This document shows, piece by piece, positions 20,939-32,420 of a stretch of 64,000 nucleotides of DNA. The DNA is from Gigaspora rosea. Lineage: Eukaryota; Glomeromycota; Glomeromycetes; Diversisporales; Gigasporaceae. Under the pieces are notes generated by a model. That model did not search any database. It had not been told where the DNA came from and worked only from the letters and a program-made list of their open reading frames with translations. Each line of letters starts with the position of its first letter. The stretch's first letter is position 1. The stretch is from the NCBI GenBank assembly GCA_003550325.1, contig QKWP01000114.1:202670-266669 (forward strand). Direction: 5' to 3'. A program made the translations under genes and the position numbers.

Positions 20939-23661
20939 AAAGTTTATTTTTAATAGGTCAAGCCAATTTCGATATAATTGGGCTTCTTGATATTGTTTTA
21001 TAGCATAATTTAAACATGAAATGTCCTGTTTTGCAGAAAAAAGACCCTCCTATTTTCTCACAATAATTGCTTAAAGTCAGAGATAGACCCAAAGGGTCAT
21101 TGCTTCGCAATACTGGCATATCATTTTCTGAGCATGCAAGAAAAAATGGTTCTAAAATAATTTGATACTTTTTTATTATATTTTCCATACTTAGTCTATT
21201 TCTTTATTCGTATAATTTTTTGAATAATACAAATAAAATGAGTCTTTCATTTCAGAAATTAATTTACTAAGATCTGTATATTAGAATTTCTTTAGAACAT
21301 CGAGAAATATATCTTGTTAAAACATATTTAACCGATTTTCAAAATATCTGATTTTTATTAATAGCTTTTTTATTGGTTTTTGGTTTTTTGTATTTCTTTT
21401 TTATAGAAGACTTAGAAACCCCACTTTTTTTTTATATTAAAACAATTAGTTTCTCTATATTCAATCTCACTATTTTCTTGATCACTTTCTTCTTGGCTAC
21501 TTTTTTCTTGATCGCTTTCATTAATTATATATTCTATATTTTCTTCTGATTGGTATATATTCATATTAAAAGCTAGTAATAATATTAATCTTTTTAGTCT
21601 TTCTAACCTTGGGGCAATTCTTTTTTGTATGGCTGGGTTTTCTACACATAGAACAGTATCTTTCTACCTTCTTTTAATTTGTTGATCTTTTAGCTATAAG
21701 CTTCTTTGTAGCATATAATTTTTGGCTTGTATATTATAATTTGCATAGCCTAATATTTTATATAATTCATCTTCAATAAAATTTTTTAAAGCATCAGGAT
21801 CTCTAGATGCATTATCAGAATACCCCAGTCTTTGAGCTATAAAATCTAATTCGTCATATGCTTTTTTATATATGGTTAAATTTTCACTAGGTATTGTATT
21901 AGATAAAATTATAGGAACTGATGAATTGCTATTAACCCCATTATATGTAAAGGTAGAAGGTTTATGCTCAAGCCATGTGTCTTTAACAGCTATAAAGAAA
22001 GCATTTATATCACCTGGATTTGTTATTTTTACTCTTGTAAATAATTCATCAGGTAAATGAGTCTATAATATAGCCAATGCATCCTGGTTATTATTTGGTG
22101 TCTGTAACAATAAAAGATGAATTCTTTCTTTATAGGTTTGAGAAGTATCAGTAGGGTTAAATTTTTCTTAAGCTAATCTGGATAAAGAGGCATTGCATGA
22201 TCCTATTGTTTCTTCATGATATTTATGCCATAACCAAGCTAAGAATTGTATTGGGCATCAATATTTGTACCTACAGGATATTCAGCTGGAACAGGTATAT
22301 ATTTGCCAGACATTTTAGATTTTAAAATTTCAGCTTTTACGGTATCATTAAATCCAGCAACTGCCAATAAATACTTGTACTATTTTATTATAATATTCAT
22401 AAGGAGGTTCCTGTCCTATATATTGGGGATTTGAGCAATCAATGAAGGTAACAGGTAATGAAGATATAACATCTGTTAAGGTTGCCATGTTTGCTATATT
22501 ATTCTGTAGCACAAAAACTTGTTGATTTAAATTATTAATTAATTGTTCAGAATTTTGAGCACAATTTTTCCACTTACCCACTTGTTGTCTAGTTGAATAT
22601 CAGCAAGTAATAGTCATTTTTTAGAGTCTTGCACTTATTTTTCTATTTGATGTACTGATTTTTTGTAAGATTTAAGAGGTGCATAGTAATTGCTCCATCT
22701 GACTTACATTCTTGTAATTGCTAATGGGTTCGTCTATTTAAGAGATGCAATGCAAATTTTTCTTGAATTAATTTACTAACCCATCTATCTTTATCATGAT
22801 ATGAGAACCATCAGTGACGCCATTCTTTCGCTTCATTATTATAAGCTATAGTTATTAAATTCAAGTCTATCTAAAAATTATATCATCTTTGTTCACAAGT
22901 TAAGTCCTGTTGAAAAGAATTATAATCATTTTGAAGTGTAGCTAACTGGGTTTGTAAATTTGCTAACTGGGTTTGCAAATCTGCTACTTGATTTTCTGCA
23001 TAAATTGCTTGTGTATTTGCCTGTGGATATATATCTAGTACCAACTTTTCAAACGTATTTCCGGCATCAATAACTATTTTAAGATTTTCTTTAATACCAT
23101 CTAATGAAGGTGCTATTGTAATTGGGCTTTTAAAATATTCTCTAATGCTAGCAACCTCTCATGTAATTTACGTTTCTGGATTGTAGCTTGATTTTCAATA
23201 TGTGATATTTGACGTTGGGCCATATCTGTTTTGACGCTATGATTAGTGATCCTGGCTGAAATTAAAAAAATCAGCTAAGCCAATTTTTCGACCTGGTCAG
23301 TTGATTTTTTCTAAAATCAGCTAGCAGATTTTATAAGTAAAAATATTTTTTTCATTGTACATATCAATATCTATGACCAATTTGAGCAAATAATAAGTAA
23401 TTACATTTATTTAGTACACTTGATGACTTTATTGTCAGCTCAACAGGTAGCGCTTACACACCACCTGTTATTGATTAATGTTATATTCACGAATTTAGTT
23501 AGGTATCTTTAAACGAAAATTCACTTCAAATAGCTTTATTATAAATAAAGTTAATTAATAGTAAAAATTGTTAATAGCTTATTTTATATACCAGAGTATG
23601 GTTTACAGGCAAGTTAAGTGGAGTCAGCAATTCTGGACATCTGACGTTTTGTGCTTTTGAA

Positions 23662-24205
23662 TTTTTTTTTTTTTAATATTAAAGTGAGGTCATGCCTCTG
23701 GACTTTATTGAGTATATATTAATCGTTACAATATATTGTTTACAATTATTATACTATCTATTAAGTACTGAGACTTGGACTATTTTATCTATAACCTAAA
23801 TCTACCAGAGCCTACCACACTCCCATTTATATAGCTAGCCTGGTTTTTTTGCTGTCTTTTTCCCCAACCAACCATTAGTATTCACATGTCCACTACTTTA
23901 CCCACATTTCCTAATATCGTTACTTCCAATTTGGTGTATGTAATTCCAGGTAGGCACTTTCTGCTTCCAAATTGGTGTACCTAGTTCCTTACTAGCCTAC
24001 TTCTTGGGAGTTCATATCTCAAGCCATGCAGCTGCCTCTACCATATTGGGTAAGTATTTCAAGCCTCATGCTGCCGCAACTAGCTAATTTTTCTGTGACT
24101 TAAGGACCCAGGATTTGATGTTCTGAATTTGGAAATATGCGAATAACTGTACTCCCCGCTATGGTAATGAGTATCCAGGCATGTTTTGCCAAAGCTTTCC
24201 ATCAG
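23662..24205 (-). mobile_element. second retroposon with the same 3' tail
   Basis: On the minus strand the element ends with AATAAAG (23709-23703), then AGGCATGACCTCACTTTAAT and a 14-base A-run, the same arrangement as the LINE and SINE tails. Upstream sequence to about 24205 is GC-richer than its surroundings and contains two similar blocks with CCAATTTGGAAG near 23980 and CCAAATTGGAAG near 23935. No open frame. The 5' boundary is uncertain and no target duplication was found. It could be a SINE of another type or a short 5'-truncated LINE. Confidence 0.55.
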
Positions 24206-24310
24206 CAAAATTTATATATAGATATATATCGATTACTAACCAAACAGATATATATCGATATTAATCACCTCTGTCAATTCTAATCATTTTAGAAAGTAAT
24301 CGATACCTAT

Positions 24311-24413
24311 CTGGTTTTATGGCTGTCAATAGTAGTCGATAGCGATTTGAATCGATAGTTATCTGGTTTTATGGCTATCGATAGTAATCAATAGCAATTT
24401 GAATCGATAAATA
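24311..24413. repeat. 51-bp tandem duplication
   Basis: ATCTGGTTTTATGGCT followed by AATAGTAGTCGATAGCGATT and AATCGATAGTT is repeated once with few changes (units start about 24310 and 24361). ATCGAT-like motifs continue on both sides (24220-24420). Confidence 0.75.
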
Positions 24414-24636
24414 ACTATATAAAAATCGAATGCACGATTAAGATCAACTCTAATTTATTAAAAGTTTCAAATAAGCATATATATTATAAATAATAAATTT
24501 AAAAGTAAACTATCAATCAATTCAATATTAATGCAATCTCATTTTTTATTAGCGTTGTTACAAATATAAACAATACAATTAGAAAACACTAATCAATCTG
24601 CAATTAGCTAATATAAAACTATATACCGGTATTAAT

Positions 24637-24745
24637 AAAAAGAAAAGAAAGAAAAAAGAAAGAAAGAAGAAAAAAAGAAGAAAGAAAAAAGAAAAAAAAA
24701 GAAAGAAAAAAGAAAGAAAAAAGAAAAAAAATGAAAGAAAAAAAG
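24637..24745. repeat. GAAA purine microsatellite
   Basis: Over 100 bases of A and G only (AAAGAAAGAAGAAAAAAG-type). It abuts the 3' end of the unknown gene below and may have replaced it. Confidence 0.95.
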
Positions 24746-25555
24746 TACCCAATCCATCATGGCACAATCTAAAAGTTCTTTTTTAGCATTAGCATCTCCT
24801 ATTTGTTTAGAAAGATAATCATGAGCTTTATCATATTTATCTTGAGAATAAACAATTCATAGACCCCAAACGCTTCACCCATTTCCTCTTCCAAATATTG
24901 CATTGAGGAGCCCGATCGTAATAATGGTTCAGGTGCGTAATTTGTCTGAGGAGAGTTCATTCGAGACCTATGTTCATTAGCCACTAGCTCTTCATCCATT
25001 ATTGCTTTGGCGGAACCATAAGAGGGACCACCACTATTGTAATCATTCTACAATGTAAAGCCCGTTAATTTTGTGTTGATATAAAGTGATATAAAGCGAT
25101 ATACAACAAACACTTACCAAAAACTTTTCTATGCGATGTTTTATACGTTTCTCTATACATTTGACACTTCGTAACTGAGGGTTTAGGATTATATCGCACA
25201 CGGCCAACGTGAACACACAGTGATCATGGGTCAAAGTAGGTACCGCAGCCATGGATAAGGCATTCCTTGCGATCAAATCAATCCAGCAGGGCTATTTTCA
25301 TTTTGTACAAAAAGTGAGCAGAAGCAATCGCAACCTCAACACTTTGCTTCCACCTCACAATCTCGGATGCACTAGCATTACTTTTCAATAGAGGGAGTTG
25401 TTCAACTCCAAAAACCTTCCAAATTGAATTTCTAACATTTTGGAATGCCGCATCCCGGTAATTTTTCATTTTTGCCAGCAACTGGTAAAATAAAATAATG
25501 AATCTTATTGTTATAAAAGTATAAATAAAATCAAATGAATATTAAAAAAAAATAA

Positions 25556-25655
25556 TTAAACGATATTATGCGATCAAATGAATATTAAAAAAAATAATTA
25601 AATGATATTATGCGATCAAATGAATATTAAAAATAATAATTAAACGATATTATGC
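25556..25655. repeat. 34-bp tandem repeat in the intron, left part
   Basis: Three units of GCGATCAAATGAATATTAAA...TTAAACGATATTAT. The array continues at 26930-27025 on the other side of the LTR insertion, showing that one array was split. Confidence 0.8.
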
Positions 25656-26929
25656 TGTCAATCTAGATTTCTACCTCGTTAGAGAAATGCTTGAGACAGA
25701 GCGACTAATGCAGGGAGACACTTTTTTTTTAATTCACACTTATTACTGTGGTATGCAGAGTCGGAAGGGATACTGTTATTTGGGCAGTATTTTGTAAAGA
25801 GGCTTGGGGGATTTGCAATTATGAAAGAGGCCACAATTAATAGTATATGAGGATACTAAGAATTGTATCAATTGTATTTTAGTGAAGACACACTACTTCA
25901 CTTATTCTTTATTCAATAAACCAGAGATTCTTCACTCTGCTTTTTAGCAAAGGAAAAACCTTGAGTATTTATACATGTTTGTCCAATATAAATAAATACA
26001 ATAATAAATAGAGAAATCTATATAATCGATAGATTTGATATATGCTAATGCTAAATATAATAGTTATAAAGAATATAATAAAAATAATAAATATAACACA
26101 TATATCCTAAATATCAGCTATATTAGATATGTTAATTATATCTGTCAAAACTGTTATGTCCAAAATGTCTAATATGTCTAAAATGTCTAATATGTCTAAA
26201 ATGTCTAATATTTCTAAAATGTCAGACATATCTGTGATTAACTGAAATGTCTAGGATTACTCGAAATGTCTGATATTCCAGTATCACAGGTGGCGCAGTA
26301 TTGATCGACCAATAAGATTTGGGCGCAGTAGGACGTTTTGTAAAGACCAATCATTCAGTTTTGACTAGAATGAGCTAGAACGGTCCAATCGAGATGATTT
26401 TGGTACCATTCAAAAGGTCTCATTGAGGCGGTCATGATGGTGGTAGTTTCATTAAAATAGATCGCAGGATCGAGAGTTATCGTCATTATACTTTTCATAC
26501 GTTTTTAGAGGTCTAACAACACATGGTGTACAAATAGAAAATGTCTTTCTAATTATATACATTTTTAGATGATATAAATATAATATTATTAANTGTCTAA
26601 TATGTCTAAAATGTCTAATATGTCTAAAATGTCAGACATATCTGTGATTAACTGAAATGTCGAGGATTACTCGAAATGTCCGATATTTCAGTGTCACGGG
26701 TGGCGCAGTATTGATCAACCAATAAGATTTGGGCGCAGTAGGACGTTTTGTAAAGACCAATCATTCAGTTTTGACTAGCTTGTGCTAGAACGGTCCAATC
26801 GAAATGATTTTGGTACGATTCGAAAGTTCTCATCGAGGCGGTCACGATGGTGGTAGTTTCATTAAAATTGAATCACGGGATCAAGAGTTATCGTCGTTGT
26901 ACGTTTCATACGTTTTTCTAGGTCTAACA
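25656..26929 (-). mobile_element. solo LTR-like insertion with internal duplication
   Basis: Begins TG (25656) and ends CA (26929), flanked by ATGC at 25652-25655 and 26930-26933, and splits a 34-bp host repeat (GCGATCAAATGAATATTAAA). Read on the minus strand it starts TGTTAGACC and has a TATA-like GTATAAATACTCAAGG near 25970 and AATAAAG near 25915, the U3-R order expected of an LTR. A block of about 340 bp (26163-26518) is repeated at 26593-26929 with an N between, so the true length may be misassembled. No internal retrotransposon genes. Confidence 0.6.
26163..26929. repeat. 340-bp direct repeat with AATGTCTAATATGTCT arrays
   Basis: Each copy begins with several 9-18-bp units of AATGTCTAATATGTCTAA, continues through GGTGGCGCAGTATTGATC and TGGGCGCAGTAGGACG, and ends TTTCATACGTTTTT...GGTCTAACAA. 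Copies are at 26163-26518 and 26593-26929, about 90 percent alike by eye. The single N at 26593 is at the junction. Confidence 0.85.
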
Positions 26930-27025
26930 ATGCGATCAAATGAATATTAAAAAAATAATAATTAAACGATATTATGCGATCAAATGAATATTAAAAAAAA
27001 TTAATTAAACGATATTATGCGATAA
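26930..27025. repeat. 34-bp tandem repeat in the intron, right part
   Basis: Continuation of the array at 25556-25655; the first unit is cut at ATGC, which is the LTR target duplication. Confidence 0.8.
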
Positions 27026-28479
27026 TAAACATGAAAAATTAACATACTTCACTGAGCCATTCTGTATAAAAACGGGTTGTGAATTCATTAGCGCTAATGT
27101 TAAATTCGGGATATTTGTTGTCAAAGTAGTCCTTCAAGAACTCTTTGATTATTTGTTGAGACAGATATAAATTTTGCAAAAATAAACATTTTACAATGTT
27201 TGTATATATATTCTATAATTTAAATTGTATAGTTTAGAACTTGCCCACAGCTTATAGTTAAATAAAGCAAAGCCAGAGCCACTTACATCCAGTACTTGAG
27301 AGGAAAGGACATTTTCCTTTTCTTTTCTTTGCCGCTTTAATTCATCTTTGATTTCTTTTACATCTCGGCGAAGCTCTTTCACTAACAGATACAAGTATCT
27401 GTTTTGCTTGAGTATCTCCCGTTCATTACCTGCATTAAGTTGACTACTGCGGAAGCGATCTCCAACAAAAAAGGAGGAGAAAAAAAAATTTTTCAAAAAA
27501 AAAAAAATGTGGTTTCCGTTCAAAGCATTCAAACCAAAAAAATATATTCAAAACTAAAAACACTTAAAATAGTTACCATTTTGTCTGCACGTTTGATTTT
27601 GATTGGTTGATCTCTCACGTGATCAACCTCGAATTTCATGTTATGGAGATAGGGATCGATTTCTATTTTCTGGAGAAGAATGGCAAGAACGTCAAGATTA
27701 AGATAGTTGTTGAGATCGGATAGCTGTCGAGATTGAAATAGTTGTCGAAATTGAGATGGTTGTTGTCGAGATTGAGAAGGTTGCCGAGATTGAGATGGTT
27801 GTTGTTGATTATTTTTCATTTTTAAAAAAATACTATGAACGCTTGCAATACTTTCAATTGAATCGGAAGAATCATAATCAAAATAATATTATCATCGAGA
27901 GTAGGAGGGTTAGCGATATCATTAGAATTAATAGGAGGGTTAATATAAGCATTAGTTGTTTCGGTATTGGATGTTTTAGAAGGGTTGTTCGAGTTGTTTG
28001 ACATTTTCAAAAATGAAAAAAATTATTTACTTTCAAATGACAAAAATCTGTTATTTTATATATTTATGTATTAATTAAATCTAATGACGGTAATTGTAAG
28101 TTATCGTCATGTAAAGAATGAAAATACTTATTTTTCGTTTTGTTATTATACTTGTACATGGGATTTATTGCGTTGTGAATTTCTGTCTGAGAATAAATTG
28201 CATATGTTATTATACCGTATAATCACATAGGGGCATTATTTTGAATTTTGGCCTGAATTAAGCTTAATTTAGGCCAAAATAGTTTAAACTGATTTATATT
28301 GATAATGCAATTAATATCGATAGTATTCAATTTAAACCAATTTAAACAATATTCTTCTAAATACCAGAATAATGCACAGCATTGTGTGTCCGAAGCACAA
28401 TAACAACTAAAATCTAATTTCATTTTTTGATGCAACACAAATCAAAAAAATACAATACATCAAATGTAACTATTATACG

Positions 28480-29536
28480 TAGGGTGCAGGACGGGTCGGG
28501 TTTGACCCAAAATTTGCGGGTCGGGTCAGTCTAGACATGGGTCGGGTTCAAATTATTGACTCGTTAATAAATTGGGTCAGGTTCGGGTCGGGTCTATTAA
28601 AGTATCGGGTCGGGTTCGGGTTTCTGTTCATTGACCCATAAAACCTGATCATACCCGATATAATTTTAAAAATAGGTAGCTGCGTGACGCAGTCGCACTA
28701 AATCCAGAAACGTTATACGTATAAGTACTATTTATACACCAAATAGACTCGATCATGCTAAGTGATTTATTTGTTACAAAGAAAATCGTATCCAATAACA
28801 AGGCATCTAGCTTTGAATTTAATGCACTCGCAATCTGAGCCCCTTCGTGGTCTAGGTTAACACATTAAATTCAAAACCAAATGCTTTGTTAATTGTGTCA
28901 TGTAAAAATGATCACACTGTGATCTTTCGGAACTTTTGTTTGCCAAATAAAACCGTTATTGTTGCTACGCCTGATATCATTTCATATAATATTATGGCTA
29001 TCTCGGTATGCTCATATATCAGTATTTACTAGCACAGCACATCAACATACGCCCAATCAAATGCAACTTTTGCTGACACCATTCTAGATACGTTAACCAT
29101 AACCATACGCTCCGTTAATGCAAGCATAACTACGTTTCTGGTTTGGTTTCTTACCCAATCTATTCGATTCACCAGATTTTTATTAAAAAAGAAAACAGAA
29201 TAATGTACTATTTTAGAAAATATAATATTAAGATGTACTTATACGTATAAATTTCCTGGATTTAATGCGACTGCATCGTGCAGTTACCCCAATTAAAATA
29301 ATAATCATAGTAATTAGTCACTGTCTAGTTACTTTTCACCCATCCTTGATCAAATTTATATGAGCATAAAAATGATCGGGTTTGGTCGGGTCGAGACGGG
29401 TCGGGTCGGGTTTTGGAATGGACCTGACCCGAACCTGATAAAAAATTTTTATAATGGGTCGGGTACGGGTCAGGATTTAATTGGGTTCGGGTCGGGTTTA
29501 AGGATCCCGACCCGTCCCGTCCCGTCCCGCACCCTA
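28480..29536. mobile_element. non-autonomous hAT-like element with GGGTCGGG subterminal repeats
   Basis: Ends are TAGGGTGCAGGACGGGTCGGG (left) and its inverted counterpart GCACCCTA at 29529-29536 (TAGGGTGCGGGACGGG in reverse). Flanking 8-mers ATTATACG (28472-28479) and ATTATATG (29537-29544) match at 7 of 8 positions, the target length of hAT elements. Both subterminal regions (28480-28660 and 29376-29530) carry many GGGTCGGGT or GGGTTCGGGT copies. No transposase. A second element sits in its middle. Confidence 0.75.
28675..29290. mobile_element. nested TIR element (GGTAGCTGCG family)
   Basis: Terminal inverted repeats of about 55 bp: left GGTAGCTGCGTGACGCAGTC ... TATACGTATAAGTA (28675-28729), right the complement ending CAGTTACC at 29288. 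The tips themselves can fold (GCTGCGTGACGCAGT). It lies inside the hAT-like element and contains no open frame of note. Single related tips occur at 39738-39785 and 40709-40752. Confidence 0.7.
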
Positions 29537-29552
29537 ATTATATGCATGCAGA

Positions 29553-29665
29553 CAGACACCAAATACAGAAGTTACATTTTTGATATTATTATTATTGATG
29601 CATCAAAAATGTAACTTTTGTATCACTTTACGTAAACATATAAAGTCCTCCGCTACGCTCTGGAC
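29553..29665. repeat. hairpin element with GAGCGTAGCG end, copy 2
   Basis: Inverted relative of 7050-7145: hairpin AAGTTACATTTTTGATA ... TATCAAAAATG-type arms at 29560-29618, then CGCTACGCTCTGGACAA (29652-29668). The order hairpin, TTTACG, GAGCGTAGCG tip is shared. Confidence 0.55.
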
Positions 29666-30485
29666 AACTAGACTCTAATTTTATCGATATTGCTTTATTA
29701 CTATCGTCTTTGTCTTCATTCTCTTTTCTTCTCTTTTCTTTCAGGGATTCTCTTTTTCTCTCAAAATGCATTGGCAGTATGAGCATTGCAATAGAGAATT
29801 TTCAAAATCACACGCATTAACTCAACATGTTTCACAAAAACATCCTCACCTTTAAAGTTCCCCAAATCAGGAAGTCTCCAATAAACAAGTGGATAATGAT
29901 ATTTGGGATCTTCTAGAAGATTATCCTAATTATGATTCTTCAGAATATGGGGTAAATGGTTAATTATCTTCTTATTAATATAGTAAACGTTATTAATCAA
30001 TTATTTTCATATAGAGCGAATATATGAAAAGATCTGCAAGCTCAGTTGAGCATTCTTTATGGAAGCAGAACTTTGTCAAATGGATAATATGACTCAATAT
30101 GATGCATCTCAAAATATGTCTAATGTGAGTGATATCGAGGACCATGAAGATATATCGTTTGCAACTGAGTCATATGAAATAGGCCTTGAAGACCACGAAG
30201 GGGCCTCATTTGATAAAGCTTTTCAGGACTTGTATCACCTACAAACTGTCGAATGGCCTAAGGATGCATATTGTGAATTTATGAAGATTATTAATAAATA
30301 TCAGCTGTCAAATTCAGCTGGTGATGCTTTTATAACCTTCTTCAATAAATTCTCAAATTTGGATATTTTGCTACTTTTACTATTAACAAAGGCAGGAAAG
30401 GAATTTCTTGATGACACTATCGTTTCTTATATAATGTTTAAGGAAGTTTTTGTTAAAACGGTTCAAAACATTGAATATGTATTTT

Positions 30486-30535
30486 ACTATCGATCATTAA
30501 TAAAGACTATAAAGTCTTTATTAATGATCGATAGT
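30486..30535. repeat. exact palindrome inside transposase coding sequence
   Basis: Arms of 23 bp (ACTATCGATCATTAATAAAG plus ACT, 30486-30508, and the exact complement 30513-30535) around a 4-base loop ATAA. It lies within the open frame at SLIKTIKSLLMIDSI. Confidence 0.9.
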
Positions 30536-31239
30536 ATTAATCAGTCACTAGTCCTTCAATATGAAGATAAAAAAGAAGTAAGAAATGGTGTAGAGTATAG
30601 AATCTTTGGGGAACAATACCATAGTAATTGGTGAAAGCGAGAAGAATCAGATTTACTCCTTGAGCAGCATTTGCTATCGCTTATACTTTATTCAAATACA
30701 ACAACCCTGGACCACGTGAGAAAATCTTCTGGGCATCCCATGTTTTTATCGCCTGGAAACATTCCCAATCACCAAAGAAATAAACCAGAATCCAAAGCAT
30801 TAATTGGATATTTTCCAATCTTGAAAGCCATGGATTCTAAAACAAAAAACTCTGATAAATTCTAAATGGCTCAAAGAGAAGTCTTTCAGACGTGTTTGTC
30901 GACTCTTCTTGAGCCCATTGTCGAAGGGCCTGAGCTTCACTTTGTCGTGCGTGAAGATATAATTACTTTTATTCCACGTATATCTATAATTATTGCGGAC
31001 ATGGTTGAAACTGATAAGTTTACAAACGTTTATCAACCATCCTGCTCAAGACGGCCATGTGCAAAGTGCTTGGTTTCAAGAGATGACTTGAATAATACAA
31101 ATTTGACGGAAATAATTTCAAGAACTCCAGATGCTATGAAACAAGCGATTAATAGCGGAGAAGATAAGGATTATTCAATTCATCCTGAAAAAAATGCATT
31201 TTGGGAAATAAGGTATTGTCACGGGTTTGAATTAATCCT

Positions 31240-31465
31240 AGTGTCTGAAATTGGGTTACTGACTGCATACTATTTATAAGTTTTCGCAACTAAAATCAGA
31301 AATGCATATGCAGTTTTGCAAATAAAATTTTTGAATTGCATATAGGTATGTTCGAATTTGCATATAGAAATGTTCATATGCGCAACTAAATTCATATAAT
31401 CTGCAAGTAGATTTGTTATTTAGTTGCGGGTCTGCAACTAAATTAAAAATTGAATTTCAGACACT
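31240..31465. mobile_element. 226-bp TIR element interrupting the KDZ relic
   Basis: Ends AGTGTCTGAAATT (31240-31252) and AATTTCAGACACT (31453-31465) are exact complements. The interior repeats GCAACTAAA and TTTGCATATA motifs in both directions. Homology of the transposase gene stops at its left edge. No target duplication was clear. Confidence 0.65.
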
Positions 31466-31470
31466 GCCGT

Positions 31471-31728
31471 GTACATACTGGGAGACAAGTTTTCTATTAT
31501 GTAAGCAGTAGACTACCATAGATCTGCCAAATAACTAGATTGATATCGGTAACATAACAGCAAAACATTGGATAATCTGATATTTTCTCTTAGTACTCTT
31601 AGACCTAAAAGTAAGATATTGAGATATTCTAATATTTTGCTGTTATTACCAATATAATCTAGGAATTTGGCAGCTCTATGGTAGACTACCATATAAACAT
31701 AACAGGATACTTATCTCCTGGTATGTAC
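31471..31728. mobile_element. 258-bp foldback MITE
   Basis: Two arms of about 125 bp in opposite orientation, meeting near 31607. Matching blocks include GTACATACTGGGAGA/TCTCCTGGTATGTAC, GTAGACTACCATAGA, CTGCCAAAT and ATAACAGCAAAA. It lies next to the 226-bp element, and the KDZ coding sequence resumes beyond it. Confidence 0.8.
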
Positions 31729-32420
31729 TGATATATATTGATTAACCTGTGGATATTTTAGTTTATTATCATCATATTTTTGTACTAAAAATATATATTG
31801 TTATAAATAATATATAAAAATTTTAGAAACTTTAATATATATGAAGCTATCATACCTGATTGAATGCACGCTTTGGATCTTGGACTCTTCAAGTATATGC
31901 TTAATTATACAAAAGAACTCTTATATGAACAATGTGGGGCCAAGTGTTTCAAACCTTTAAACAGCAATCAATATCGATCCCATGATACCACGGCCTTAAA
32001 ATAATAAAGAACATATCAGATATAACACATACCACAGCTGATGAACTGTAAAATTTAATAAAAATAATAATTTTCGCTCTCGATAACCTATATGATGGTT
32101 ATAAGAAGTCAGGAATTAGTAATAAACAGTTATACCAAGTTTATTACAAATTCCTTAAAATGTATATTGCCACCTGTGAAGAATCATTTAATAATGATTT
32201 TTGTAACTAGCTTCAGGTATAATATAAATCCTTGGCTTTTTTAAAAATATCGATTACTAACGAATAAGTTTACAGGACTTTATTTCAGATTGGGCCAAAG
32301 AATTTGTTGATATATTTTCAAAATACAACACAACTGGTCTTCAGCTTCCAAAACTTCTCACTTGGTGCTATCATATAGAGTAGAGCGAAAATAGGAGTTC
32401 TGGGACAGAATTCTGGTAAT

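Larger units (their letters stand above)
19370..23232 (-). pseudogene. Gag - CCHC knuckle - retropepsin relic, split by a SINE
   Basis: Read on the minus strand from about 23232: a coiled-coil start (RQISHIENQATIQKRKLHER), a capsid-like region (22581-21700, e.g. NLTIYKKAYDELDFIAQRLG near 21870-21830), a retroviral-type zinc knuckle CSMCRKPSHTKKNC at 21655-21614 fitting C-x2-C-x4-H-x4-C, and an aspartic protease in an open piece 20938-20567 with LLDAGSDGSHIS (D-A-G-S in place of D-T-G-S) and a closing LFILGTRW. The reading continues through the SINE insertion site to about 19370. Several stops and frameshifts. No reverse transcriptase or integrase is found in the window. In such elements the product coats the RNA and the protease cuts it; this copy is dead. 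Best read as an LTR-retrotransposon gag-pro fragment. Confidence 0.75.
24750..28010 (-). pseudogene. multi-exon unknown gene with an LTR in its large intron
   Basis: Minus-strand exons inferred from splice signals: an N-terminal Asn/Ser/Thr-rich piece (28010-27850), a Gln/Ser-rich repeat piece QPSQSRQPSQSRQQPSQFRQ (27819-27577), a coiled-coil exon with ILKQNRYLYLLVKELRRDVK (27459-27287, strong GTAAGT donor), FLKDYFDNKYPEFNISANEF (about 27140-27048), MKNYRDAAFQNVRNSIWKVF with LTHDHCVFTLAVCDIILN (25491-25118), and NSGGPSYGSAKAIMDEELVA onward (25047-24750). A 4-bp TGAT duplication near 25270 and a slip near 24860 break the frame, and the end is lost in a purine microsatellite. Intron 27047-25492 contains a solo LTR. 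I do not recognise the family; coiled-coil and helical content suggest a DNA- or protein-binding role, but this is a guess. Confidence 0.55.
29766..32420 (+). pseudogene. KDZ-like transposase with C2H2 finger, split by MITEs
   Basis: Starts MHWQYEHCNREFSKSHALTQ, a C2H2 finger whose first Cys is Tyr. After an intron (about 29950-30014) follows an acidic region, then WPKDAYCEFMKIINKYQLSN, AGKEFLDDTIV and EYVFYYRSLIKTIKSLL (30059-30634), LYSNTTTLDHVRKSSGHPMF, NIPNHQRNKPESKALIGYFP (30671-30865), PELHFVVREDIITFIPRIS and the cysteine pair PCAKC (30866-31235). After about 600 bp of inserted MITEs it resumes with MHALDLGLFKYMLNYTKELL (31866) and continues through WAKEFVDIFSKYNTTGLQLP to about 32420. 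Several stops (a Trp codon is TGA at 30632-30634) and frame changes. The pattern matches Kyakuja-Dileera-Zisupton/Plavaka-type transposases known in fungi; the assignment is from memory of the family, not alignment. Confidence 0.7.

Noticed and set aside
30800..31036. 78-codon minus-strand frame
   Set aside because: Antisense shadow of the KDZ-like relic.
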